A DNA stretch of 64,000 nt from Aliidongia sp035943795 (GCF_035943795.1 NZ_DASZBY010000093.1:62001-126000); one strand, 5' to 3'; counted from the stretch's first letter, positions 17,701 to 25,601 are shown. Notes: generated from the letters alone by a model not told the origin. A program made the numbers and translations.

Positions 17701-19657
17701 TGTTGCCGGCCGCGGCCACGAGCGTGGCGCCGCTGTCGAGCTGGAGATGGCCGCCATATCCCGCGAACAGCAGCAGGTCGGCATGGGACGCGTCGATCGC
17801 ATTGCCGCTGACACCGGTATTGGTCAGCGTCGCAGTGCCCTGGATCTCGATGAAGCCGTTCGGCTGGTTGAACTGCTGATCGGCCGCCTTGATGTAGATA
17901 CCGTCCGCCGTGATCGAACCGCCGATGGTGATCTGCGCGCCGTCGGTCGCGGACAGCAGCGTCGTGTTGTCGACGAAGATCGACAGCGGCCCCGCGGCCG
18001 TCACGTGACTGCCCTGGCCGACGTCGATGACGCCGCCGAGGCCGGTCTGGATGGAAATGAAGCCCGCGGCGGTGGAAATGTCCGCACCGATGTTGACCGA
18101 GGTCTCGCCGGTCAGGGCCAGCGCCCCCGATCCGTTCAGATGGATGGGCGCGTTGATGGTCAGCGCATGCCCAGCCGTCAGGGTCAGCCCCGCCTGCGAC
18201 ATGTCGATCTCGGAGGAGACCGTGAGGTTGCTGGTCGCGGTGAGCGTCACGTTCGTCGACGAAAATTCGAAGCTGGTCGGATCGACGTGCTGGGCATCGG
18301 AGCCGCCGGTGACGATGAAGAGGTTGGTCGGATCGAGCAGCCAGCTGCCGAGCCTGCCGCCGGGCGCGGAGGTATCGACCCGCGCCGCGCCATCGACCTG
18401 GAGCGAGCCCTTGCTCGACGTCTCGACCCATCCGCCATTGCCGGTCCCGGCGCCACGGGCCGAGATCGTGCCGTCGAAGCGCGTCGTCGCGTCCGACCAG
18501 ATCGAGACGGTCCCGCCGTTGCCGCTGTGGATCGCATTGGCATTGATCGCAGCACCGCCCATGACCAGGGTGGTTTGCGCGTGGTGTACGCCGCCCCCGC
18601 CGTGGGGACCGCCGCCGATCTGGACCTTGCCGCCGCCCGCACCGCCGGAGACGTCGACCTTCGCCGTCGCAGCCAGCGTGACCGCACCGCCGGTCACCAC
18701 GACGGAGCCGCCGGTCTGGCCCGCCTTCGTGGCGCTCGCATCCAGCGTCGCCGCGACGGTCACACCACCGTCGCCGCCGTCCAGGATGATGTCGCCGCCG
18801 GCGACGGTGACGCCCTTGGCCTCGACCACGCCGTTCATGTTGATGACGTTGTCGACCACGCCCTTGACCACGTCGGCGGTCACCAGCACGTGGCCGCCGT
18901 TCGCAGACAGGGTGCCGTTATTCTCGATCGCCGCCTTGAACGGCTTGCCGTCCGGTCCGATCGCCAGCGCCGTGACCGGGCTGGTGACGGCGAGGCTGAC
19001 CAGCCCGTCCCCATAGAAATCCAGGGTCGATGTCGTGCCGGCAGCCAACGTCACCTGACCCAACGTCGCCTGGATGACGCCGTCGTTGCGCACGCCCGGG
19101 GCGACCAGCGCTGCCAGGCCCTGGTTGGCGATGGTGATATGGCCGTCGTTGACGATGGAGGCAGTGGCGCTGCCGGCCTTGTCGAGTGCGAGGCGCCCGC
19201 CGGCGGCGAAGCTCTTCACCGCGGCCCCGGTCATGGTCGCCGTGCTGGCGACCAGGCCCGCCACGTCGACATGGGAATCCTTGCTGAACCAGATGCCGTT
19301 GGGATTGGCGAGCACGACGCGGCCGTTCGACGACAGGTCGCCGAAGATCTGCGAGGGCGTGGCGCCGGTGACTTCGTTGACCGTGATCGAGCTGGAGCCG
19401 GGCTGCTGGATCGTGACCTTGTTGCCGCTGCCGATCGAGAAGCTTTGCCAATCGATCACCGTGCGGTTGGTCCCGGTCGTGACGGCCAGCCGGTTTGCCG
19501 CGGGCTGCGCGATGGTCGCGGTGCCGGCGACGACGGTGCCGCCGGTCGGAAGCCCCTGCGCGCCCGCCGGGGACGACGCGACGACGGCGAGACCAGTCAG
19601 CGCGGTGGTGCCTAGCAACAGGCGACGCAGATGCAATGGGATGGAAGTGATACGCAT
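11771..19657 (-). CDS. Filamentous haemagglutinin-family exoprotein (TpsA of two-partner secretion)
   Basis: A 2628-residue secreted beta-helical protein. A signal peptide (about 1-33, ending SPAGAQG) precedes the TPS secretion domain (about 35-300) with its diagnostic NPNGIWF motif near residue 122 and the QPGSSSITVNEV segment. Residues about 840-1650 are degenerate repeats built on T-T-G-x-Q-x-Y-x-G-P-V-T-L and G-T-V-D-G-A-x-x-L. Residues about 1780-2020 are a Gly/Thr-rich stretch (GGNGGTITV-like). The last 33 residues include an acidic-then-lysine run (DDDKDKKKKK) not typical of the family. GGGAG lies 8 bases before the ATG. It is exported across the outer membrane by the TpsB encoded 97 bases upstream. 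Adhesion or biofilm formation is the usual family role; the target is unknown. Confidence 0.93.
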   Translation of the reverse strand: MRITSIPLHLRRLLLGTTALTGLAVVASSPAGAQGLPTGGTVVAGTATIAQPAANRLAVTTGTNRTVIDWQSFSIGSGNKVTIQQPGSSSITVNEVTGATPSQIFGDLSSNGRVVLANPNGIWFSKDSHVDVAGLVASTATMTGAAVKSFAAGGRLALDKAGSATASIVNDGHITIANQGLAALVAPGVRNDGVIQATLGQVTLAAGTTSTLDFYGDGLVSLAVTSPVTALAIGPDGKPFKAAIENNGTLSANGGHVLVTADVVKGVVDNVINMNGVVEAKGVTVAGGDIILDGGDGGVTVAATLDASATKAGQTGGSVVVTGGAVTLAATAKVDVSGGAGGGKVQIGGGPHGGGGVHHAQTTLVMGGAAINANAIHSGNGGTVSIWSDATTRFDGTISARGAGTGNGGWVETSSKGSLQVDGAARVDTSAPGGRLGSWLLDPTNLFIVTGGSDAQHVDPTSFEFSSTNVTLTATSNLTVSSEIDMSQAGLTLTAGHALTINAPIHLNGSGALALTGETSVNIGADISTAAGFISIQTGLGGVIDVGQGSHVTAAGPLSIFVDNTTLLSATDGAQITIGGSITADGIYIKAADQQFNQPNGFIEIQGTATLTNTGVSGNAIDASHADLLLFAGYGGHLQLDSGATLVAAAGNIALLADTLTIADSPANISTPGLLIISPSSTLGLISASNPGYNDFTGGAYSGSQAILGGTLPGGVTAITIGVGTDTEAFSVPQSMLDALNGTGTAGTINQVQIGLTNGNPTNVSGTLSLLNGLSIQGPVTLTGDTSITSTGAIQFGSTVDAASAGGQSLTLSAPTGVITFAGAIGGGTALNQIDFSAVSIALPDTVHTASDQNYRSPTTVSAATTITSDNGGITFFDTLQGNSPVTVSAVNGVATFENVVGGLTATTKVDTFTVTASSIVLTSVNSTGSQAYIGPVTLSGNVTFDAGTTQSVDFGSTVNGAGSLSVLSPVFFGGSVTTGGSQSYSNVAVLVNDATLTATGGITLGAIDSTASTNHALTLSDAGDAIVLNGPIGANTALSTLTVTGGSITLPTQVTTVGNQIYTGPATLVADSVFNAGTAGISFGGTLDGNFEAQVSGVAGVTFGGAVGGLAPLTNLTVTSNSIVLPSAVTADAQNYTGNMRLAGDTTLTGTSILLAGFVDGDSSGRQSLTIAATGAVEFTAFVGSNIALNDFSLTAASVTGGGIPTVSADGTQTYNVTAALNVSGNINSNGFSDTGPLTLTGTTQITGGTGGITISGTIDGAQALTLLDTSGPVALSGAIGSTTALTSLAVTSGSIALPSSVHTTGAQDYAGPVSLSTDGNFTADSGIITFESTVDGAGAFSVTAPGGISLVSTITTTGAQTYAGPVTLAGDTTINGSAVQFTGTIDGTTASAQSLTISVTGVAEFDGSIGGTTALNNFSLTAGSIVGTGSSLINATGTQTFDVGAGLTLTGIINVNGFVDLGPLLLTGDTTITAVSGNISIFGAVNGAHALTLVDSTGTIGLTGSVGATTALTNLNVTAAHGITLSAALITTGTQSYGGPITDGTGGAGFSLSAAGGTTLNGPVTTAGTQSYSGPVTLASNGSFTATAGAINLGGTVDGTSAGGQSLALSAVGGVQLSGSIGGTTAVSSFSATGPVTLQNSLGITTTGGGISFNGTLDNAVSRSGAFTLNAGGGDVSFAGLVGTTAALGNVTISNARNVTGPAVVNASLQSGTNEFRARSLTVGSVGSPITGTFTMPGGIAVNPGNNQTGTTTTGAIFINAAGAVSIGTLNSANPADDLGVYARGADVTTGGVSGNGGTITITGSSLSLTNVSARGGETETGSSVTASGGNGGTIILTATNGAVAILGGVNDDGISAVGGWSTLASGGAGGNGGTITVNATGAFTTNYVSVDGGAAIGGTGGNGGAITIDANTIALARARARGGDTETGPGGAAGGSVTLIATGNATNEVILTGNSSDFSGSSTAFSYGTLTARGGNTGVADAIGTDVAVGTIGGAGGTVTIEGSAAGAALRGAIELVNGAGGTVPTPGSTYQAGPDVLITASGTAGHGGTITILGSIVAADPGVESLEIGATNGTTTVTGNIGSSTGNALNSLVLSGNNGAVSVSGAVATTAVVDLRATGSLSVSGSISTTSYTTPITNSVLLDLGSLFSSSSGQVSLSGAYRLTSGGNFSSDSLTLTGTTVIDTSTNNSALSIGTIDGAFGLTLNAGTGSVAFTTIGSRTALSNLAINAGSISLGSVTTTGSQAYTGGMTLGGTYTANGFSSSGPIVMAGNTTINGGTGDITLGGTVNGAFGLALVSSNANIFFNGSVGTTGARVPSLSITGANNATVQNNSSLLVSRFTATNIGGTINFGDHSLESDDIVAIQATSVEGRIITTSSATINAGTVSGTIQGSSVSVTATGAVNATVTADTANISGDSFSGSVQATRSANIAANDISAAVNVSAGGASLSGANVSGTVTSAGLAQIAATQTVAENVTAGGITISGTAAVTGNYTSTGAPIAIVARSVDGNVTALQNGSVDITASQFIIGNVVGGDVALTAPFIDVNVTAIEVTYGSPFRSFPADITQVVNGSTSQLASNDQNVDIGNLTGPSDDDKDKKKKKSNDPVYDFANQYIDNLISGKTVH
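14700..17130 (-). repeat. Degenerate protein-level repeats inside tpsA
   Basis: About ten imperfect units of 70-110 residues, each containing a TTGxQxYxGPVTL-like step, a GTVDGA-like step and a GSIGGTTALxxLxVT-like step. At DNA level this shows as recurring segments such as gccggccc-tagtcctg variants every 250-350 bases. The boundaries given are approximate. Confidence 0.6.
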
Positions 19658-19754
19658 GCCCGTGCTCCCGAACTTCGAGCCCGATTTCGAGCCCGAAGAA
19701 ATATTCTTTACGCGAATACCCGCCGGACGCGCCGGCGAGCCGGTTCGTTCATTT

Positions 19755-21533
19755 TTAGAAGCTGGCGTTCAACGAGAAGAAAAGATGCCAGGACTTCGCA
19801 TCGCCATGCCCGCGATCGGCAGCCAGTTCCCGGGTCAGCGGTTTCGCCAACTCGATATTGCTGGTGTAATTGTCGAACAACGCCAACCGCGTACCGACAC
19901 CGGCGGACGCCAACGAGGCGTTGACGGTGCCGCCGCCAACGTCGCGGAGACCGTTGAACGGCAGGTTCGTGTGCCGGGTAACCACCTCACCCAGGTCGTA
20001 AAACGTATAGAACTGGGTATAGCGCAGCTCGCCCAGGTTCAGGTTGGGCGTCCATTGCAGCTCGATCTTGCCGGCAATCCCGTCGTCGCCGGTGATTTCG
20101 GAAGGATCGTAACCGCGGCCAAAAGCAGCTCCGCCCAGGCCGAACTGTTCGCCCTGCAGCAATGCCCCGCCGAAAGCGGTCTGCCCTTGCAGCGCCGTCA
20201 GCACCGCGAAATCGCCGCCGAGGCCGGTCGTCCGCGCGACGCCGACGACGAGCTTGCTGAATTCGGGATCGCCATAGAGGCGCGAGGCGATCGGACTGGC
20301 GAAGCGCGAAGCGTTGAGGATCGGCAGGCCATGGCTCAGCTCGAAATTGACCTGGTCCTGGCCATCGAGGGCATCGGCGACATCGTAGGTGCCGTTGAGC
20401 CGAAGCGCGCGGACCTTGTCGTCGGAAGTGGGCGTCAAATCGCCCGGAACCAGCTTGAGCCGCGTCGTCCCGTCGCGATAATCGAAATTCAGGCCGACCG
20501 TCAGGTCTTCGCTGCGCTGGCGGATGAACTCGTGCTTCACGCCGAACAGCAGGGTTTCCGCCGTTGTGTGGGTGCCGAGATCGGCGAGCGTGAAGCCCGG
20601 TGCGGCACGGGTCCGGCTGGCGGTGAACAGCAGGCTGGTGCCGTCGTCGTCGATCGGCACGCTCTCGTCGAGTTCCATGTAGGACAGCTCGCGGATGCTG
20701 GGCGTCGTCGCATAACGGAACGACGTGCGCTCGTTCAGGCCCAACACGTCGTTGATGCCGACCGACGCGTAGCCCTGCCACGGTCCGATGTAGCGGGTGC
20801 CGCGATTATCCAGCTCGAAATTGAAATCGAGCGTCTTTTCCGTCGCGACCAGGGTCAGGTCGGATGCACCCGGCACCGTCGCCGATGGGTTGAGCACGCT
20901 GCGCACGGTGAGGCCGGGCAATTCGTTCGCCAGCAGCAGGTAGCGTTCCAGATCCTCGGACTTGAGCGGCCGGGAGGCCTTCAGCTGCTCGCCATAGGCG
21001 ACCAGCTTCGGGCTGCTGTCGCCCTGCACGGTCACCTGGTTGATGTAGCCTTCGATGACCGAAATGCGCACCGCACCGCCGCTGATCTTCTGGGCCGGCA
21101 CCACGGCGCGCGACAGGATGTAGCCGGCGTCGCGATAGGCCCGGGTGATCGCATCAGCCCATTGATAGACCTCGGCCAGCGTCACGGTCTGCCCGACCCG
21201 CGCGCCGTAGACCGGCGCGAAACTGTCGGCGGGCAGCGCCACGGCGCCCTCGATCGTCACGCGGCTGAGGACGAATTGCACCTTCTCGGCATTCGCCGGC
21301 GGCACCGCCTCGGGTGCCGGTGCCGGCACGTCGAGTTCGGTCGTCGGCGGCCGCACCGCCGGCCCCTTGAGCTGGTCCGACAGGCGGTTGGGATCGATCG
21401 AGGGTGGAATGACCGGAACCGCCTGCGCCCAAACGACCGCTGGGATCACCAGAGTCAACGCCCCCACGCCACCGATGAATGAGCGTGTGAAGAAGCGGCG
21501 GCGAGCAAACAGACCAAACATGCTGCGCGTCAT
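19755..21533 (-). CDS. TpsB / ShlB-FhaC-family outer-membrane transporter
   Basis: A 592-residue outer-membrane beta-barrel that translocates TpsA. Signal peptide about 1-37; a Pro/Ala-rich segment (about 40-100) occupies the place of the plug helix and linker; POTRA_2 domain about 105-180 (VQFVLSRVTIEGA onwards); a second POTRA-like region with VIEGYINQVTVQGD; then the 16-strand barrel from about residue 250, including DNRGTRYIG and ending with the aromatic C-terminus ASF that BAM recognises. It is the first gene of the tpsB-tpsA-CHAT operon. No strong Shine-Dalgarno precedes the ATG at 21533, and an ATG at 21521 is an alternative. A CRP-like box lies about 130-140 bases upstream. Confidence 0.92.
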   Translation of the reverse strand: MTRSMFGLFARRRFFTRSFIGGVGALTLVIPAVVWAQAVPVIPPSIDPNRLSDQLKGPAVRPPTTELDVPAPAPEAVPPANAEKVQFVLSRVTIEGAVALPADSFAPVYGARVGQTVTLAEVYQWADAITRAYRDAGYILSRAVVPAQKISGGAVRISVIEGYINQVTVQGDSSPKLVAYGEQLKASRPLKSEDLERYLLLANELPGLTVRSVLNPSATVPGASDLTLVATEKTLDFNFELDNRGTRYIGPWQGYASVGINDVLGLNERTSFRYATTPSIRELSYMELDESVPIDDDGTSLLFTASRTRAAPGFTLADLGTHTTAETLLFGVKHEFIRQRSEDLTVGLNFDYRDGTTRLKLVPGDLTPTSDDKVRALRLNGTYDVADALDGQDQVNFELSHGLPILNASRFASPIASRLYGDPEFSKLVVGVARTTGLGGDFAVLTALQGQTAFGGALLQGEQFGLGGAAFGRGYDPSEITGDDGIAGKIELQWTPNLNLGELRYTQFYTFYDLGEVVTRHTNLPFNGLRDVGGGTVNASLASAGVGTRLALFDNYTSNIELAKPLTRELAADRGHGDAKSWHLFFSLNASF

Positions 21534-21659
21534 ATGGGTCCAACCCCGAAAGGTGCAGTGATGCGCCGGGATGCGACAGTGACGGCCCTAGCCCCCCACA
21601 CCGCCCGTTCCCGCGCATTCGATAAAGAGTAAATTACTATCAAATGATAAGCAATTGCC

Positions 21660-21675
21660 TGTGACATAGCTCACG
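21660..21675. promoter_or_regulatory. CRP-type binding site between tpsB and dadA
   Basis: TGTGA at 21660-21664 and TCACG at 21671-21675 with a 6-base spacer match the CRP consensus TGTGA-N6-TCACA except for the last base. The site is in the AT-rich spacer upstream of tpsB and behind the stop of dadA, so tpsB is the likely target. Reading towards tpsB, TTGCTT at 21654-21649 could be a -35 element. A short TATCA-AA-TGATA palindrome lies next to it at 21638-21649. Confidence 0.55.
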
Positions 21676-21736
21676 GCAAAACCACCGCCAATGATAGGCG
21701 ATAACTTATATTAGAATTGATCTGGAATTAGCGCAC

Positions 21737-22987
21737 TCAGCGGTAGCGCGCGAGGCCGAGTTCGCTCAAGTCCGTCTCGGGATTGCGGCCCGACAGAAGA
21801 TCCGCCAGCACCCGGCCGGAACCGCACGCCATGGTCCAGCCCAGCGTGCCGTGGCCGGTGTTGAGGTAGAGGTTGCGGAACTTCGTGCCGCCGATGACCG
21901 GCGGGCCGTCCGGCGTCATGGGCCGCAGCCCGCACCAGAAACTCGACCGGGCGAGATCGCCCGCACCGGGGAACAGGTCGCCGACCGACTGGTCGAGCGT
22001 TGCCTTACGCGCGATCCGCAACGTCCGGTCGAAGCCCGAAACCTCGGCCGTCCCGCCGACCCGGATCCGGTTGCCGAGCCGGGTGATGGCGACCTTGTAG
22101 CTCTCGTCCATCACGGTCGAGACCGGTGCCCGTGCCTCGTCGACGATCGGCACGGTGATCGAATAGCCCTTGATCGGATAGACCGGGATCTGGATGCCGA
22201 GCGGCCGGGCCAGGAACGGCGAGTAGCTGCCGAGCGCCAGGATATAGTCGTCGCCCGTCAGCACGCCGGCGCTGGTGGCGACGCCGCTGATCCGGTCGCC
22301 CTCGGTCACGAAGCCGTCGATCCGCGTGTCGAACAGGAATTTGACGCCCAGGTCGGCTGCCAGTTTCGCCAGGTTCTGGGTGAAGATATGGCAATCGCCG
22401 GTCTCGTCGCCCGGCAGGCGCAGGCCGCCCGCGATCTTTTCCGGCACGGCTGCCAGACCCGGCTCCGCCGCGATGCAGCCGGCCGGATCCAGCACTTCGA
22501 ATGGTACGCCATAATCCTTGAGCACGGCGATGTCGTCGACGGCGTGATCGACCTGGGACTGGGTGCGGAACAGTTGCAGGGTACCCTGGGCCCGGTCGTC
22601 GTACTGGATGCCGGTATCGGCGCGCAGCGCCTTCAGGCAGTCCCGGCTGTATTCGGCGATGCCCACCATGCGGCCCTTGTTGACGGCATAGCGCGCGGAC
22701 GTGCAGTTGCGCAGCATCTTGACGAGCCACAGCCACATATAGGGATCCAGTGTCGGGCGCAGCTTGAGCGGCCCGTGCTTCATCAGCAGCCACTTGATCG
22801 CCTTCTTCGGAATGCCCGGTCCGGCCCAGGGCGCCGCATAGCCGGGCGAGACCTCGCCGGCGTTGCCGAAACTGGTTTCCAGTGCCACACCGGGCTGGCG
22901 ATCGACGACGGTGACGGCATGGCCGGCCTTGGCGAGGTAATAGGCCGTCGTCACGCCGATGACGCCGCCGCCGAGAATGATCTTCAT
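21737..22987 (-). CDS. dadA: D-amino-acid dehydrogenase, small subunit type
   Basis: A 416-residue FAD enzyme of the DAO family that oxidatively deaminates D-alanine and other D-amino acids to the 2-oxo acid and ammonia, passing electrons to the respiratory chain at the inner membrane. The dinucleotide-binding motif GGGVIGVTTAYYLAKAGH starts at residue 6 and is followed by the acidic ribose ligand at VVDRQ. SFGNAGEVSPGYAAPWAGPG and the C-terminal LNTGHGTLGWTMACGSG are DadA signatures. The ATG at 22987 is preceded by CGGAGAG at good spacing. It lies 19 bases downstream of the alanine racemase gene, reproducing the usual catabolic pair in reversed order (racemase first). Confidence 0.95.
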   Translation of the reverse strand: MKIILGGGVIGVTTAYYLAKAGHAVTVVDRQPGVALETSFGNAGEVSPGYAAPWAGPGIPKKAIKWLLMKHGPLKLRPTLDPYMWLWLVKMLRNCTSARYAVNKGRMVGIAEYSRDCLKALRADTGIQYDDRAQGTLQLFRTQSQVDHAVDDIAVLKDYGVPFEVLDPAGCIAAEPGLAAVPEKIAGGLRLPGDETGDCHIFTQNLAKLAADLGVKFLFDTRIDGFVTEGDRISGVATSAGVLTGDDYILALGSYSPFLARPLGIQIPVYPIKGYSITVPIVDEARAPVSTVMDESYKVAITRLGNRIRVGGTAEVSGFDRTLRIARKATLDQSVGDLFPGAGDLARSSFWCGLRPMTPDGPPVIGGTKFRNLYLNTGHGTLGWTMACGSGRVLADLLSGRNPETDLSELGLARYR

Positions 22988-23006
22988 GAAACTCTCCGAA
23001 AGGGGA

Positions 23007-24143
23007 TCAGTCGCCGATGTAGTGCCGGGCATAGCGCCCGCCGAGGCTGGTCAGGATTTCGTAGCCAATCGTGCCGGCCGCCGCCGCCGCCTGGTCGACC
23101 GGCTGGTGGGGGCCGAGCAGCTCGACGAAATCGCCCGGCTTCAGCGCGTCCGGGGGCAGGGCCGAGATGTCGAGCGTCAGCGAATCCATCGACACCCGCC
23201 CCGCGATCGGCAGGGCGCGATCGCCGACATAGGCCCGACCGGCCGGGCCGATGCAGCGTAGCCAGCCGTCGGCATAGCCCACGGCCAGGGTCGCGATGCG
23301 TGTCGGCGCCGTCGCGCGGAAAGCATGGCCGTAGCCGACCGCATCGCCCGCCGCGATCTCGCGTGTCTGGATCACCCGGACGTCGAGCCGGACGACGTCC
23401 CTCATCGGATTGATCGTGCCCGGCACCGGCGCCACGCCATAGAGCGCGGCGCCGGGGCGGGCCAGGTCGAAATGATAGTCCGGGCCGAGGAAGATGCCCG
23501 ACGAATTCGCGAAGGACGCCGGCGCCGGCGGCAGGCGGCGGCGCTGGGTCTCGAACGCGGCCAGCTGCGCCCGGTTGGCCGGATGATCGGGCTCGTCGGC
23601 ACAGGCAAGGTGGCTCATGACGGCCCGAAGCGCCACACCGTCGAGACGGGCCGGATCGCGTGCCAGCTGGTCGACCTCGGCAGGCGCCAGGCCGAGGCGC
23701 GCCATGCCGCTGTCGATCTGCACGACCGCCGGCAAAGACCGGCCCAGCCGCCGGCTGAGCCTGGTCCAGGCATCGACCTGGACCAGGCTGTTCAGCACCG
23801 GTGTCAATCTCGCCTCGAGGCAGGCGCCTTCGGCACCCGGCATCAGCCCGTTGAGCACGAAGATCTCCGCCGCGTCCGGCAGCACGTCGCGCAGGGCCAG
23901 GCCTTCCTGCAGATGGGCCACGAAGAAATGCCGGCAGCCGATGCGCGACAGGGCCGTGGCAACCCGTGCCGCCCCCAGCCCATAGGCGTCGGCCTTGACC
24001 ACGGCGGCGCAGGCGGCACCGGCAAGCCGGCTGCTCAACAGGCGATAATTGTCGCAAAGTGCCGCCAGATCGATCGTCAGCACCGCGCCCGCGGCCTCGG
24101 GCACGGCGGCTTCGCACGAAGACTGAACGATGGTCCGGACCAT
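23007..24143 (-). CDS. alr/dadX: Alanine racemase (catabolic type)
   Basis: A 378-residue PLP enzyme interconverting L- and D-alanine. Lys50 in VVKADAYGLG forms the Schiff base; the opposite catalytic tyrosine is in AVGYGHAF in the C-terminal domain; the fold is the usual N-terminal TIM barrel plus C-terminal beta domain (VSMDSLTLD). Cotranscription with dadA and the divergent Lrp-type gene point to L-alanine catabolism via D-alanine rather than wall synthesis. The ATG at 24143 was chosen because it gives the usual family length; the frame is open to 24233, with another ATG at 24176, and no start has a strong Shine-Dalgarno. Confidence 0.93.
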   Translation of the reverse strand: MVRTIVQSSCEAAVPEAAGAVLTIDLAALCDNYRLLSSRLAGAACAAVVKADAYGLGAARVATALSRIGCRHFFVAHLQEGLALRDVLPDAAEIFVLNGLMPGAEGACLEARLTPVLNSLVQVDAWTRLSRRLGRSLPAVVQIDSGMARLGLAPAEVDQLARDPARLDGVALRAVMSHLACADEPDHPANRAQLAAFETQRRRLPPAPASFANSSGIFLGPDYHFDLARPGAALYGVAPVPGTINPMRDVVRLDVRVIQTREIAAGDAVGYGHAFRATAPTRIATLAVGYADGWLRCIGPAGRAYVGDRALPIAGRVSMDSLTLDISALPPDALKPGDFVELLGPHQPVDQAAAAAGTIGYEILTSLGGRYARHYIGD

Positions 24144-24283
24144 GGCGCACTCGATCTGGCAGGCGGCTGAGATCATTCGAGGATAGTCGCAGATTGCCCT
24201 ATTTTCCTGGCTTTCCCTCGCAGGAAGCTGCAATTAACGGACCAATCCGGCAGAATATGCCGCTTGTCTCGCAGAGAAGTTCA

Positions 24284-24739
24284 ATGCCTCAGATCGATGC
24301 GACCGACGCGAAGATCGTGCAGCTGTTGCGGGCCGACGGCCGCATGAGCAACGCCAACCTCGCGGCCGCCGTCGGGCTCTCGGCCTCCGCCTGCCTGCGG
24401 CGCCTGCGGCTGCTCGAGCGCAGCGGCGTGATCCGCGGTTATACCGCGCTCGTCGAGGATCCGGATGCCGCCGAGGCGATGGTGGCAATCGTGCAGGTGA
24501 CGCTCGAACGCCAGACCGAGGAATTCCTGCAGCGCTTCGAGACGGCGGTCCGCAAATGCCCTGACATCCGGGAATGCTATCTGATGACCGGGCTCGAAGA
24601 TTATATCCTGCGCGTCGATGCGCGGAATGCCGGCGATTACGAACGCATCCACAACGAACAATTGTCCCGCCTGCCTGGTGTCCATCGCATCCGGTCGAGC
24701 TTCGCGATCCGCAGCGTGGTGCGCAGCCGGCCGCGATGA
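24284..24739 (+). CDS. Lrp/AsnC-family regulator, probable regulator of dad genes
   Basis: A 151-residue regulator: an AsnC-type winged helix at about 5-60 (DATDAKIVQLLRADGRMSNA, recognition helix in SASACLRRLRLLE) followed by the RAM/effector domain (about 68-145). It is divergent from the racemase-dadA operon with a 140-base gap, the arrangement of alphaproteobacterial DadR-type activators that respond to alanine. GAGAAG lies a few bases before the ATG at 24284. That it controls the dad operon is an inference from position. Confidence 0.9.
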   Translation: MPQIDATDAKIVQLLRADGRMSNANLAAAVGLSASACLRRLRLLERSGVIRGYTALVEDPDAAEAMVAIVQVTLERQTEEFLQRFETAVRKCPDIRECYLMTGLEDYILRVDARNAGDYERIHNEQLSRLPGVHRIRSSFAIRSVVRSRPR

Positions 24740-24749
24740 CGGTCGGGAA

Positions 24750-25487
24750 TTATCCGCCCGACGTCTTCTCGAACCGGCCGCCCAGCCGGTAGCGCGAGCC
24801 CGGATAGAGCAGCCGGGCCGAACTGACCAGCCCCCCGTCCGACCAGGTGCGGCGGCGCACCAGCAGGCAGGGCTCGGTCAGCTCGATGCGCAGATGCCCC
24901 GCCTCCCAAGCTTCGGTCAGGACGGCTTCGACCAGATGCTCCCCCTCGGACAGCGGCGCCACGGCCATCAGATACTGATGGGGCGTGATCGTAGCGAAAT
25001 CCTGGTCCAGATAGGCCGGCGCCAGCGCCGGGTTCACGTAGCGGTCTTCGAGCTGGACCGGCAGGTCGTCCTCGGTATGCACGATGATGGTGTGGAACAG
25101 GCGACGCCCCGGCGCCACGTCGAACAGCCCCGCGATCTCGGTCGGCGCCAGCGCCACCTCCCGGCAGAGCAGGCGCATGCCATGCCGGTGATCGCGCTGG
25201 GCGATCTCGTCGGCGATGTTGCGGATCTCCATGAGCGGCGCCAGCGGCGCCCCGCCGCCGACGAAGGTGCCGACGCCATGAATGCGGATCAGCACGCCCT
25301 CGTCGGCCAATTCGCTGAAGGCGCGGTTCACCGTCATCCGGCTGACGCCCAGCACGCGCACCAGTTCGTTCTCGGACGGAATGCGCTGATCCCGGCCCCA
25401 GGCCCCGCTGTCGATCTTGCGAACGATACCCCGCTTGATCCGCTGGTACAGCGGCAGCGGGCCATCGTCGATTTCCAATGTACTCAT
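24750..25487 (-). CDS. hutC: GntR-family histidine utilisation repressor
   Basis: A 245-residue repressor with an N-terminal GntR winged helix (LPLYQRIKRGIVRKIDSG ... PSENELVRVLGVSRMTVNRA, about 10-75) and a C-terminal UTRA effector domain (about 90-240) ending with RLGGRF, as in HutC. HutC proteins bind urocanate and release hut promoters. The 3' end faces the Lrp gene. I chose the ATG at 25487 by family length; the frame is open to 25571. A palindrome that could be its operator lies before hutU about 0.9 kb away, with the methyltransferase gene between them. Confidence 0.9.
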   Translation of the reverse strand: MSTLEIDDGPLPLYQRIKRGIVRKIDSGAWGRDQRIPSENELVRVLGVSRMTVNRAFSELADEGVLIRIHGVGTFVGGGAPLAPLMEIRNIADEIAQRDHRHGMRLLCREVALAPTEIAGLFDVAPGRRLFHTIIVHTEDDLPVQLEDRYVNPALAPAYLDQDFATITPHQYLMAVAPLSEGEHLVEAVLTEAWEAGHLRIELTEPCLLVRRRTWSDGGLVSSARLLYPGSRYRLGGRFEKTSGG

Positions 25488-25601
25488 CTGTTGTGCCGCA
25501 TCTCCATCAATTCGGGCCTCCCGGTCCGCGATCATTCTACCCATTCGCAATTCGGTGTAGACAGCAGACATCAGGCCGGCTGGGACAAGGAGCTGACTCT
25601 A

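Noticed and set aside
11774..19615. Very long open frames on the plus strand opposite tpsA (one over 1600 codons, another over 900)
   Set aside because: They are antisense shadows of the tpsA gene in GC-rich DNA; their translations are Arg/Asp/Gly/His-rich with no domain, while the minus-strand frame has a complete TPS architecture.
24618..25601. N-terminal extension of the methyltransferase frame back to 24618
   Set aside because: The extension runs antisense through hutC and over the lrp end, and the translation there is a shadow; the GTG at 25602 has a good ribosome site.
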